This document shows positions 14,041 through 20,599 of a stretch of 28,868 nt of DNA, piece after piece. The notes under the pieces are model-generated. The model was not told where the DNA came from. It did no database searches and saw only the letters and a list, made by a program, of their open reading frames with translations. The stretch comes from a virus, in IMG/VR virus record IMGVR_UViG_3300042882_000347, positions 1-28,868 of that record; one strand, given 5' to 3'. Positions within the stretch are counted from its first letter, which is position 1. Every line of letters begins with the position of its first letter. A program made the translations under genes and the position numbers.

Positions 14041-14661
14041 TTATGCAGCAGCTTTAGCAGCATTTCTTTCAGCAGTAGCAGCAGCATGTCTTTCTTTAAC
14101 GGCTTCTACTTCTTCTGGTCCAATCAATGCAGCAGCTTCAAGTTCAGCCTTTTCAGCAGCTTGTCTAGCTCTCCATTCATTTAAGCCAGCTACAGCGTTA
14201 GTGTTAATTTCACGTTTTTCAACGCCTGCTTTGTAGCCTTCTAAAATTGCATCTTGATTAGCAACAACATATGCAGCTAATTCAGGATTACCTGATGCAT
14301 TAGCAAGCAATGTAGTAGCTTCTGCAACTTTTTGTTCTGCAGTTAAGCGTTTAACAGCTGGCCAACGGAAAGATTCACGAACAGCTTCTAAGTTGTCGAA
14401 TAAGAAACCATGTGTCAACTCTGCTAATGCTTTATCTAACTTGTTGTAGTCAGATTTAGTCACACGTCTAATAGTACCTGTTTCAAAGGCAGCCTCAACT
14501 GTTTCTTGATTTTCAACTAACCAGTTAGATAATTCTTGGTTATTTTTAGTTAAATCTAAGAAAGCTTTTAAGATCAACGGACGGCGGATAAATGCTTGTG
14601 CTTCAGCTTTAGTAGCAAAAACTTTACCATCGATTACGAATGCTTGTTGAATTTGTGACAT
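14041..14661 (-). CDS. Alpha-helical repeat protein in its own transcription unit (206 aa), function unknown
   Basis: Starts MSQIQQAFVIDGKVFATKAE after GGAG six bases upstream. Three diverged repeats are visible: residues 44-79 (LSNWLVENQETVEAAFETG), 84-115 (HGFLFDNLEAVRESFRWPAV) and 129-163 (LAAYVVANQDAILEGYKAG). Each has an aromatic residue, the x-x-N-Q/L-E/D-A/T-V/I core and a following A/S-F/Y. The tail (165-206) is an Ala/Glu-rich helix. It is the only gene between a 19-bp element (14725) and a strong terminator (13996), so it is probably expressed separately and strongly. Scaffold-like, DNA-binding or host-takeover roles are all possible; I do not recognise the family with certainty. 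Confidence 0.75.
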   Translation of the reverse strand: MSQIQQAFVIDGKVFATKAEAQAFIRRPLILKAFLDLTKNNQELSNWLVENQETVEAAFETGTIRRVTKSDYNKLDKALAELTHGFLFDNLEAVRESFRWPAVKRLTAEQKVAEATTLLANASGNPELAAYVVANQDAILEGYKAGVEKREINTNAVAGLNEWRARQAAEKAELEAAALIGPEEVEAVKERHAAATAERNAAKAAA

Positions 14662-14724
14662 GATATGCTCCAGTATAATAAATAAATTAAGTTGCGAATG
14701 TTTTCTATCTTCGTTTTTGAAAAT

Positions 14725-14743
14725 AGGGTTAATTTAACGGGGT
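14725..14743 (-). repeat. 19-bp element, copy 3, upstream of the 206-aa gene
   Basis: Identical copy of ACCCCGTTAAATTAACCCT (minus strand), 63 bp before the ATG of the 206-aa gene, exactly the distance of copy 1 from the terS ATG. The following leader (14662-14724) is AT-rich and has no clear -10 box at a fixed distance. Confidence 0.75.
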
Positions 14744-14789
14744 TGGACATTCGCCATAAAACCGACACCCGCTAAAGGTACAAAATTTG

Positions 14790-15461
14790 CTACAGATTGA
14801 TGCGCTCTGCCCCGACTGCCGCAGGGTCTGGCTGGTAGCATGCCTTGCCCCCCGTTGCCACGCCTGCCCCTGCCTGCGCGGGAAATTCGATGCCTGCCGT
14901 CCAGTTTTGAAGCGGTGTGAAATCGATGTCTAGGCACGACTGTTCCGTTCCGACTTGATAAAAGCCGCCTTCAGCAGTCCATGTAGATGACTTCCATACA
15001 TCGTCTGAGAAGTAAGCACCATGAATTTCATTTTCATATCTTTCGTATATCTTAACCATAGTACCATTACGAGTACGCAAATGATCAGTAGATACTTTTA
15101 CAAGATCTAAATGACCCTCACAGCCTTCATCATAAATCCCATCTTCTGTCCAGCAACGTAAACTCCAAGTATCATCTCTTTGGGAAAGGCCGACAATTGG
15201 GTAATCCCTATTAGGAGTCCTAGCAATAATTACTACTCTCTGCGCGGATTTTGTTAAATAAGTTGCATTCAAATCAAACATATAAATCTCCTCAATTAAG
15301 TCATTAACATGGTTAGGGTGGTTTCTCAGGTATATACCTTCAGGTGTATATGAGCAGTCTTGGCTATCAATAAAAGGATATATTTCTCCCCCAAGTTCTT
15401 CTACAATCGCAGTTACCTGACCTTTACGATTTTTGTATTTACCGCCTACTTTTAATTTCAT
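14790..15461 (-). CDS. Three-module member of the repeated small-domain family with a GC-rich tail (223 aa)
   Basis: Three copies of the module: residues 4-59 (KVGGKYKNRKGQVTAIVEEL ... YTPEGIYLRNHP), 62-123 (FDLNATYLTKSAQRVVIIAR ... CWTEDGIYDEG, HLDLVKV) and 124-181 (STDHLRTRNGTMVKIYERYE ... TWTAEGGFYQ, CLDIDF). After the third module the character changes: residues 182-223 are Ala/Gly/Pro-rich (FPAQAGAGVATGGKACYQPD) and encoded by strongly GC-rich DNA unlike the rest of the window. The tail may be a recent insertion that replaced the natural end. Function of the module unknown. Confidence 0.7.
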   Translation of the reverse strand: MKLKVGGKYKNRKGQVTAIVEELGGEIYPFIDSQDCSYTPEGIYLRNHPNHVNDLIEEIYMFDLNATYLTKSAQRVVIIARTPNRDYPIVGLSQRDDTWSLRCWTEDGIYDEGCEGHLDLVKVSTDHLRTRNGTMVKIYERYENEIHGAYFSDDVWKSSTWTAEGGFYQVGTEQSCLDIDFTPLQNWTAGIEFPAQAGAGVATGGKACYQPDPAAVGAERINL

Positions 15462-15655
15462 TTTCTAACTACCCCTTGTGCTGGATCAGATAACTCTACT
15501 AATTCGTAGATGTGCTTCCCATCAATGACTACACCACCGATGTTTGTTTGGTGTACTAAGCGATAGCCATCATAGCTAAAGCTAGTAACAATCATTGATA
15601 TTGCAACTGCTATCATAGCCCCTATTGCAAATGCCATTATTTCTCTGTTTGTCAT
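15458..15655 (-). CDS. Single-span membrane protein (65 aa)
   Basis: MTNREIMAFAIGAMIAVAIS continues as MIVTSF, making one N-terminal transmembrane helix (about residues 5-26), then a polar part GYRLVHQTNIGGVVIDGKHI with a short beta hairpin. Overlaps both neighbours by 4 nt (ATGA). Role unknown; it sits between two genes of the repeated-module family. Confidence 0.65.
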   Translation of the reverse strand: MTNREIMAFAIGAMIAVAISMIVTSFSYDGYRLVHQTNIGGVVIDGKHIYELVELSDPAQGVVRK

Positions 15656-15864
15656 AACCGCTCCACTAAGTCTAAATCACTGTCAACTACTTCTTCATCG
15701 CAAACACCGTTAAGTCTCCAACGCTCATCAATCCACTCTTTGTAGTCTGTATCAAAGTACCTACCTAACACTGGATAGTCTGTAGTAACTGATGTGATGA
15801 TTTGATTTATTTGAACTTTGAAGCCACATCGCGTTTTGTATTTCTTTTGTATTTCGATTTTCAT
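15652..15864 (-). CDS. One-module member of the repeated small-domain family (70 aa)
   Basis: The protein is essentially one module: IEIQKKYKTRCGFKVQINQI, then TTDYPVLGRYFD, WRLNGVC and SDLDLVERL. It is the simplest form of the unit repeated two or three times in the proteins at 14790, 12938 and 12567, and defines the module limits at about 60-68 residues. The short spacing AGG-TT-ATG is the only ribosome-binding signal. Confidence 0.7.
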   Translation of the reverse strand: MKIEIQKKYKTRCGFKVQINQIITSVTTDYPVLGRYFDTDYKEWIDERWRLNGVCDEEVVDSDLDLVERL

Positions 15865-15867
15865 AAC

Positions 15868-16017
15868 CTACCCCGGTGGATTGCATTGATAGCATTGACA
15901 TCTCTTATCATAGCTGTGTGGCCCTGTGATACAATCACCATCCTCTTCCCAATTAAGCTCTTCAGGTTCGGGTGAATAGTCTAGTTCTTGAGCTTCAGTA
16001 AGTGTACCTAATATCAT
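15868..16017 (-). CDS. Small cysteine-containing protein (49 aa)
   Basis: MILGTLTEAQELDYSPEPEE is acidic, and the end has four cysteines in all (DGDCITG, then RCQCYQCNPPG). The spacing C-x-C-x-x-C plus an upstream Cys and a His could bind one zinc ion. Start overlaps the upstream stop as ATGA. Shorter than usual gene-calling limits but well placed between coupled genes. Function unknown. Confidence 0.6.
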   Translation of the reverse strand: MILGTLTEAQELDYSPEPEELNWEEDGDCITGPHSYDKRCQCYQCNPPG

Positions 16018-16163
16018 GTTTCATCTCTCCGCTCTGGTTCTTTCAAATCAGCAACCGCATGTTCTAATTGCTTAATGTACACGTACACATCGTACGGTAC
16101 TTTGAAATGCGCAAGTTTACGCGTTTTTAAATCGGGGATTACTACAAAGTATAAACCTGTCAC
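16014..16163 (-). CDS. Small protein (49 aa), GTG start
   Basis: Starts (V/M)TGLYFVVIPDLKTRKLAHF with GGAGG four bases upstream; the GTG overlaps the previous stop. Its C-terminus (VADLKEPERRDET) matches the end of the next upstream protein (VCDLKDIYEPEWRDEE) in protein and DNA, so the two genes share a duplicated 3' end. Likely a beta strand plus helix. No function assigned. Confidence 0.6.
   Translation of the reverse strand: MTGLYFVVIPDLKTRKLAHFKVPYDVYVYIKQLEHAVADLKEPERRDET
16021..16040 (-). repeat. 20-nt repeat at a gene end, copy 1
   Basis: Matches 16173-16192 at 19 of 20 positions and encodes the same C-terminal EPE(R/W)RDE in two adjacent genes. Confidence 0.75.
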
Positions 16164-16324
16164 ATGTCCTCCTCATCTCTCCACTCTGGTTCATAAATGT
16201 CTTTTAAATCGCAAACTTTATTCTCTAACTCTTCAATGTAAGCTACAGTCTGTTCAATGATTTCTTTAAGTATTGGGGGATTTGTAAGACGAGCATACTC
16301 TCTTAAAGAGTCTTTAATGTTCAT
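16160..16324 (-). CDS. Small helical protein (54 aa)
   Basis: The ATG at 16324 (MNIKDSLREYARLTNPPILK) overlaps the upstream stop as ATGA and follows GGAGG, so it is preferred over the in-frame ATG at 16345. The protein is helical with a coiled-coil-like stretch ILKEIIEQTVAYIEELENKV. The C-terminus is shared with the next gene (see repeats 16021 and 16173). Unknown role. Confidence 0.6.
   Translation of the reverse strand: MNIKDSLREYARLTNPPILKEIIEQTVAYIEELENKVCDLKDIYEPEWRDEEDM
16173..16192 (-). repeat. 20-nt repeat at a gene end, copy 2
   Basis: Second copy of the sequence at 16021-16040, in the 3' end of the 54-aa gene, 152 bp away. Confidence 0.75.
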
Positions 16325-16458
16325 TCTTCTTCCTCCTCTTCCCATTCATCATCAAGTTCGTCTTCATCATCGTCAATCCAATCTTCATCATCATCGAATC
16401 TTAATGGTACATAATTTTCTTGTTCTTTATCTCTTTTTTCTTGTTCAGTTAGTTTCAT
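16321..16458 (-). CDS. Very acidic small protein (45 aa)
   Basis: MKLTEQEKRDKEQENYVPLR is followed by a nearly unbroken acidic run of Asp and Glu with two Trp, ending in six Glu. Starts and ends overlap the neighbouring genes as ATGA, which supports a real gene. Strongly acidic small phage proteins can act as DNA mimics against host nucleases or nucleoid proteins, but many have no known role; composition alone is not proof. Confidence 0.6.
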   Translation of the reverse strand: MKLTEQEKRDKEQENYVPLRFDDDEDWIDDDEDELDDEWEEEEEE

Positions 16459-16652
16459 TTTAATGCCCCTCCTACTAAGGCCTTTTTACGAAGTTCAACA
16501 TAACGTTGTCTTTGGTGTTTAAGCTCTGCATTAAGCTCTTTAATTGCATATCTAGCATCAAGTATCTCTAGAGCTGCATGTCCTAATATATTGTCTAAGT
16601 CAGCAGGCTGGTCAAAGCCTAATAAATCTACTAATTCATCAAAATTACTCAT
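16455..16652 (-). CDS. Small helical protein (65 aa)
   Basis: MSNFDELVDLLGFDQPADLD continues into a long helix with YAIKELNAELKHQRQRYVEL and a basic tail. Overlaps both neighbours by 4 nt. Looks like a short coiled coil. No family recognised. Confidence 0.65.
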   Translation of the reverse strand: MSNFDELVDLLGFDQPADLDNILGHAALEILDARYAIKELNAELKHQRQRYVELRKKALVGGALK

Positions 16653-17281
16653 GGTCTCACATCCATTAGTGCTAGTTCTCTAATATCATCTCTTAGGTCT
16701 TGTACTACATTTTCAGCTAAGACATGTCCAATATAAACACCGTTTACAGATACCTCATCAATATCTCCTGTCATACAGTCTAAAATTACATCAAAAGGTA
16801 CACCGTTGTAATCAAGCCGTATAGGTGCGCCTCTGAATGCGTTATAAGCTGTGTACTGATTTTGTAATAAATGTTCAGGTACAACATCACGTCTATTTAC
16901 ATTTCTGTACTTAGCATCTTCTAGTGTTGTTGGAAAGAATTTAAACTCAACGCTATAGTCTGCTCTGATCAACCGTTGCATTAAAGGCTGCAGCTTGTTA
17001 TAGTTAAGGTTTGTGTCTGCGAAGATGATATTACTACCCTCATATAATGCAGCTTCAATAAGCTCTTCTCTACGTCGATTGCATGTGTTCTCCATTGTTT
17101 CGAAATCCCAATGCTCCCACATATTATCCTCTGCAGGGTCGTATTCCTTAACATTGAGGATAAGATATGTACGTCTAATAACATCTCTATCGATTACACG
17201 CCACGCGTCTTGATGAGACCATGCCCAAGTTGACTTGCCTGAACCACTAATACCTACTGTAAATATTGCATGTTTACTCAT
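16649..17281 (-). CDS. P-loop kinase like the polynucleotide kinase domain of T4 PseT (210 aa)
   Basis: Walker A GISGSGKST at residues 10-18 is followed by IDRDVIRRTY, the conserved Asp-Arg-Asp segment of this family, and a C-terminal lid region (KYRNVNRRDVVPEHLL). This matches the 5'-kinase domain of T4 polynucleotide kinase, which phosphorylates 5'-OH ends; the 3'-phosphatase domain is absent. Next to the ATP-dependent ligase it would supply 5'-phosphates for sealing. Similar P-loop kinases act on RNA or tRNA ends or on nucleosides, so the substrate is not certain. Start overlaps the 44-aa membrane gene as ATGA. Confidence 0.8.
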   Translation of the reverse strand: MSKHAIFTVGISGSGKSTWAWSHQDAWRVIDRDVIRRTYLILNVKEYDPAEDNMWEHWDFETMENTCNRRREELIEAALYEGSNIIFADTNLNYNKLQPLMQRLIRADYSVEFKFFPTTLEDAKYRNVNRRDVVPEHLLQNQYTAYNAFRGAPIRLDYNGVPFDVILDCMTGDIDEVSVNGVYIGHVLAENVVQDLRDDIRELALMDVRP

Positions 17282-17412
17282 TTCATTAAATCCTCATACA
17301 TGTTTTTAACTGCAAATACTGCAAACCCTAAAATAATTACTGCGAGTGAGCCTGTTATAACAACTAAACTGACTTCCATTAACAACTCTGTAATACCTGT
17401 AAACTCTATCAT
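17278..17412 (-). CDS. Small single-span membrane protein (44 aa)
   Basis: MIEFTGITELLMEVSLVVIT continues with GSLAVIILGFAVFAVKN, giving one transmembrane helix (about residues 12-36). Start overlaps the ligase stop, and its stop overlaps the kinase start, both as ATGA. A coupled membrane peptide between ligase and kinase; role unknown. Confidence 0.6.
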   Translation of the reverse strand: MIEFTGITELLMEVSLVVITGSLAVIILGFAVFAVKNMYEDLMK

Positions 17413-18713
17413 TTTAACTCCTCTAATGTATTTGCAATTTCTTTGTCATAACGACGTTCTACAAACTTTGGTTCAAACAAACTATACTCACCCTTCTCAT
17501 TAGTGATCACGGATGAATACGTTACTTCAATGATAGCATACATCCAGCCATCATAATTTTGGTGGATTTCCCACGTTAATTCATTGGTAAGATTACCTAC
17601 GTTAACTATAAGTTGTCCATCTTCTGTACTACATTTAAGAGAGCCAAATGTATCAGCATTCTCTCCTGTGCCTGGATTAAAATCAATTACTCTCAATTCA
17701 CAATGTAACTCTTTTTTAAACTTAACAATCTCTTTACTAACACCATTCTTCCAAACAGCTCTGTAAGACTTTAATACAGTACCTTCCTTACCTTGCTCAG
17801 CAAGTTCTACAAAGTGATCTTCAGCTTCTTGTAGTGTTGTAACTAGCTTAGATGGAATTGCCTTAACATACTTCCGATCATAGTTATTAACGGATTCATA
17901 CCTACTTATGTACATAGTATGGTCTATCCCCTTTCTTATAGACGTAATTGGTACAATATCCCAATAATAAAATACGGGATATTCTCCATTTTTAAATTCT
18001 CCGCCTAGATTGACACGTCTTAAAACACCATTACTGGTTTTACGTTCTAGCGGTACACCATTGACCTCTACAATCAACTCACCATGTGTTTGGTATCCTT
18101 CCTTGATTACACCAAGCCCTTCTGCTTGTATTAAGAGTTCTCTATAAGAATCAAAAGGCATCTCTTGGTACTTACGACTTAGCATTGTAATGGCTGAACC
18201 CTCTATAGTAATGTTTACAAATAGGCCATCAGCCTTTTCCTGACTAAATGCAGGGAAATGAAACTCATCCATTTTAACATGTTTAGGCAAGCTACATCGC
18301 ATATAAGCTGCTACAGGTATTAGGCCAGGAACAGCTTTGTTAATAGTCTTAGCATCAAAGCCTGCCCTGAGATCTTTTTCTAAAATACCCCTTAACACTG
18401 CCTCAGAGCCGTTATACAGCTTTCCCATTGTAGCTAATAAAGTTTCAATTGCAAGCTTACCTGTTACATATCTTTGGCTTAGCAAGTCGAGCAGACCCCA
18501 TGTATCATAATCAAATGACTTCAGTAAGCCAGCCTTATGTGAGACACTGGGCACTTTACGTACACCAAATGTAATAAATGGGTTGTACGCATATACAATT
18601 ACTTTCTCAAATTCATCATCTTGTAGATAAAATTCCAACATTTCTATCTTAGCATTCTTAGAAGGCTCTGCTGCAATACCTTGTAAGCATTCGTATATTT
18701 CATCTGTGTTCAT
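17409..18713 (-). CDS. ATP-dependent DNA ligase (434 aa)
   Basis: The ATG at 18713 has GGAG six bases upstream; a longer frame to 18797 runs across a terminator and is rejected. The nucleotidyltransferase motif I is EKADGLF with the adenylated lysine at about residue 160. Motif III is HGELIVEVNG, motif IV KEGTVLKSYRA and motif V IVKFKKE. This is the T7-like ligase arrangement, with an N-terminal extension of about 155 residues before motif I as in many larger phage ligases. It joins nicks in phage DNA after replication and repair. The gene begins directly after a terminator and is coupled to the small membrane gene and the kinase. Confidence 0.93.
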   Translation of the reverse strand: MNTDEIYECLQGIAAEPSKNAKIEMLEFYLQDDEFEKVIVYAYNPFITFGVRKVPSVSHKAGLLKSFDYDTWGLLDLLSQRYVTGKLAIETLLATMGKLYNGSEAVLRGILEKDLRAGFDAKTINKAVPGLIPVAAYMRCSLPKHVKMDEFHFPAFSQEKADGLFVNITIEGSAITMLSRKYQEMPFDSYRELLIQAEGLGVIKEGYQTHGELIVEVNGVPLERKTSNGVLRRVNLGGEFKNGEYPVFYYWDIVPITSIRKGIDHTMYISRYESVNNYDRKYVKAIPSKLVTTLQEAEDHFVELAEQGKEGTVLKSYRAVWKNGVSKEIVKFKKELHCELRVIDFNPGTGENADTFGSLKCSTEDGQLIVNVGNLTNELTWEIHQNYDGWMYAIIEVTYSSVITNEKGEYSLFEPKFVERRYDKEIANTLEELK

Positions 18714-18726
18714 AATACTCTCCGTT

Positions 18727-18752
18727 AAAAAGGGAAGACCGAAGTCCTCCCT
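18727..18752 (-). terminator. Intrinsic terminator before the ligase gene
   Basis: Minus-strand AGGGAGGAC-TTCG-GTCTTCCCT forms a 9-bp stem with a stable TTCG tetraloop, followed by TTTTT. It ends the nrdA/53-aa transcript and lies 14 nt before the ligase start, so the ligase ribosome-binding site is right behind the T-run. Confidence 0.9.
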
Positions 18753-18756
18753 ATGA

Positions 18757-18918
18757 TTAATTCCAACAAATATATGTATTCTTAAACCAGTAACCAAAAG
18801 AGAACTTCATTTGTACATACTTATACGTACGATACAATTCTCTTAACTGCTTACGTCTTTGTTGGCTATCACCTTTTAATGTTACTTGTACTTCACCCGT
18901 GACACGAGAGACACTCAT
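18757..18918 (-). CDS. Small basic protein overlapping the end of nrdA (53 aa)
   Basis: MSVSRVTGEVQVTLKGDSQQ starts inside the last codons of nrdA in another frame, with AAGGA nine bases upstream, and runs to CWN just before the terminator. It is rich in Arg, Lys and aromatic residues (RRKQLRELYRTYKYVQMKFS). It covers an otherwise empty gap between nrdA and the terminator. No family recognised. Confidence 0.5.
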   Translation of the reverse strand: MSVSRVTGEVQVTLKGDSQQRRKQLRELYRTYKYVQMKFSFGYWFKNTYICWN

Positions 18919-20599
18919 CTTTATTAGTCCTTGCACCGTTAGTAGTGCGAATATAATACAATGATTTAATACCTTCTAGCTCAAATGCTTCTTGATGTAT
19001 TTCAGAGATATACTCTTCAGTTTCATCAGCATCGAAGAAGAGATTAATAGATTGACCTTGATCAATATAAGGCTGTCTAGCAGCTGCTAATTTCAAGATA
19101 CTCTTTTGGTTAATTTCAAATGCAGTTTTAAATACATCTTTTTCATGGTCACTGAGCCAATCAACATGCTGGACAGAGCCATTATTTCTGATGATATCCT
19201 TAAGAGTCTTTTGCACATCAAGACCAGCTTCTACAATTAAGTGCATCAATGCAGGTGATGATCTTCTCATCTTACCGCCTGCAGTATTCTGTACAAACGC
19301 ATTCTTATAAATAGGCTCAATACCTTGAGATGTACCGCCAGCTATTAGTGAACTAGATAGGTTAGGAGCAATAGCCATTCGATGTGTATTTCGAATGCCA
19401 AGGTCTAAACACCATTCAGGTTCACCCCATACGCTAGCCATCCATTGAGATGCCATTAGAGATTGAATATTAAGGTGTTTGAACATTTCTTGGCTAACCA
19501 AGTGAGCATCAAAACTTTCAAACGGAATACTATGATCTTGTAAATAACTATGAAAGCCTAGTAAACCTAAACCTAATGCTCTTGACTTTTCAGCAAATCT
19601 TACAATACGCTCCATGCCTGGCCTTTCTTTGCCAATACGTATTTGATCCTCGTTAACGCAATCTAAGAATACAGTAGCATTGAATACAGCATCTGTATCT
19701 TTCCACTCATCATACTTAGAAGCATTCATTGACGATAATACACAAGAGAATGTATACTCTTCATCCCAGTGGATACCACTAAATAATGCAATCTCGGTAC
19801 ATAAGTTAGAAGCATTTACTGTAAGATCTCTACGTTTGTATGCATGAGGTAATGCGCGATTAACTTTATCTCTAAAGAAGAAATAACCCTTACCTAGCAT
19901 TCTAAGCTTCATTGCTTTTTGATAACGTCTTAATGCATCTTTATCGCCTGCATTTAAACGACGAATAAAATCATCACTAATAATCCAACCGACATTAGCA
20001 TCATCAGGAAAGTTAAGAATGTGAGTACTGACTTCGTCAAAATCACCATGTTCAATCTCCAAATAACCTGCCCAAGCACCTCTGCGCTGTGAGCCTTGTG
20101 AAATATCTTGTGCTACTTTAACAAATCCTTTAAATACTGGTAACACACCTGAAGCAGATCCGGCCACACCAGAAATAGCGGCACCACGTTTACGAATATT
20201 ACCAAGATAATTACTAGTACCATATCCTTGCTGCGAGAGAATTGCGGCCTCTTGTTGCTTGGCGTAGAAGTCAAATACTGAATCCTGGACTGTACTTCCG
20301 GAACATGAAACCGGACATCCGTTACCCGTGCCCATATTGGCACAAACAGGCGTAGAAGGTATAAGCCAACCTTTCCAGAGAAGTTCGAAGAATTTGGTTT
20401 CCCAAGCTGCTGGACTATCCGTGTAAGTACTCGCGTGCTTAGCAATACGAGTATAGATTGACAATAAGTCTGGATATTTTTCACTAACATATTTTTCCTT
20501 AAGGAGTTGCCAGCTATTGGTAATAATCCACTCAGGGAGCTTACCTTCTTGCTGTAATCGTTTACGCTCAACACTCAATTCGCGATAAATACTAGTCAT
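18893..20599 (-). CDS. nrdA: Ribonucleoside-diphosphate reductase alpha subunit, class I
   Basis: 568 residues, shorter than bacterial NrdA (about 760) and without an obvious N-terminal ATP-cone, so dATP inhibition may be lost. The active site of the family is present: Asn265, Cys267 and Glu269 in NASNLCTEI, redox cysteines in NGCPVSC (Cys95 or 99) and CVLSSMN (Cys286), the tyrosine pair YY at 548-549 for radical transfer, and the C-terminal redox pair ECLSCHG. It reduces ribonucleotides to deoxyribonucleotides for phage DNA synthesis. Overlaps nrdB by 8 nt. Confidence 0.96.
   Translation of the reverse strand: MTSIYRELSVERKRLQQEGKLPEWIITNSWQLLKEKYVSEKYPDLLSIYTRIAKHASTYTDSPAAWETKFFELLWKGWLIPSTPVCANMGTGNGCPVSCSGSTVQDSVFDFYAKQQEAAILSQQGYGTSNYLGNIRKRGAAISGVAGSASGVLPVFKGFVKVAQDISQGSQRRGAWAGYLEIEHGDFDEVSTHILNFPDDANVGWIISDDFIRRLNAGDKDALRRYQKAMKLRMLGKGYFFFRDKVNRALPHAYKRRDLTVNASNLCTEIALFSGIHWDEEYTFSCVLSSMNASKYDEWKDTDAVFNATVFLDCVNEDQIRIGKERPGMERIVRFAEKSRALGLGLLGFHSYLQDHSIPFESFDAHLVSQEMFKHLNIQSLMASQWMASVWGEPEWCLDLGIRNTHRMAIAPNLSSSLIAGGTSQGIEPIYKNAFVQNTAGGKMRRSSPALMHLIVEAGLDVQKTLKDIIRNNGSVQHVDWLSDHEKDVFKTAFEINQKSILKLAAARQPYIDQGQSINLFFDADETEEYISEIHQEAFELEGIKSLYYIRTTNGARTNKDECLSCHG

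Noticed and set aside
14734-14937. Minus ORF of 67 codons with many Arg and Gly, overlapping the GC-rich gene end
   Set aside because: It lies in another frame of the GC-rich segment, ends in a 19-bp element, and its composition is explained by the high GC content.
18714-18797. N-terminal extension of the ligase to 18797
   Set aside because: It would run through the terminator hairpin; the ATG at 18713 has a good Shine-Dalgarno.
20113-20574. Minus ORF of 153 codons in a second frame of nrdA
   Set aside because: It is fully inside nrdA, has no Shine-Dalgarno and no recognisable fold; nrdA has complete motifs.
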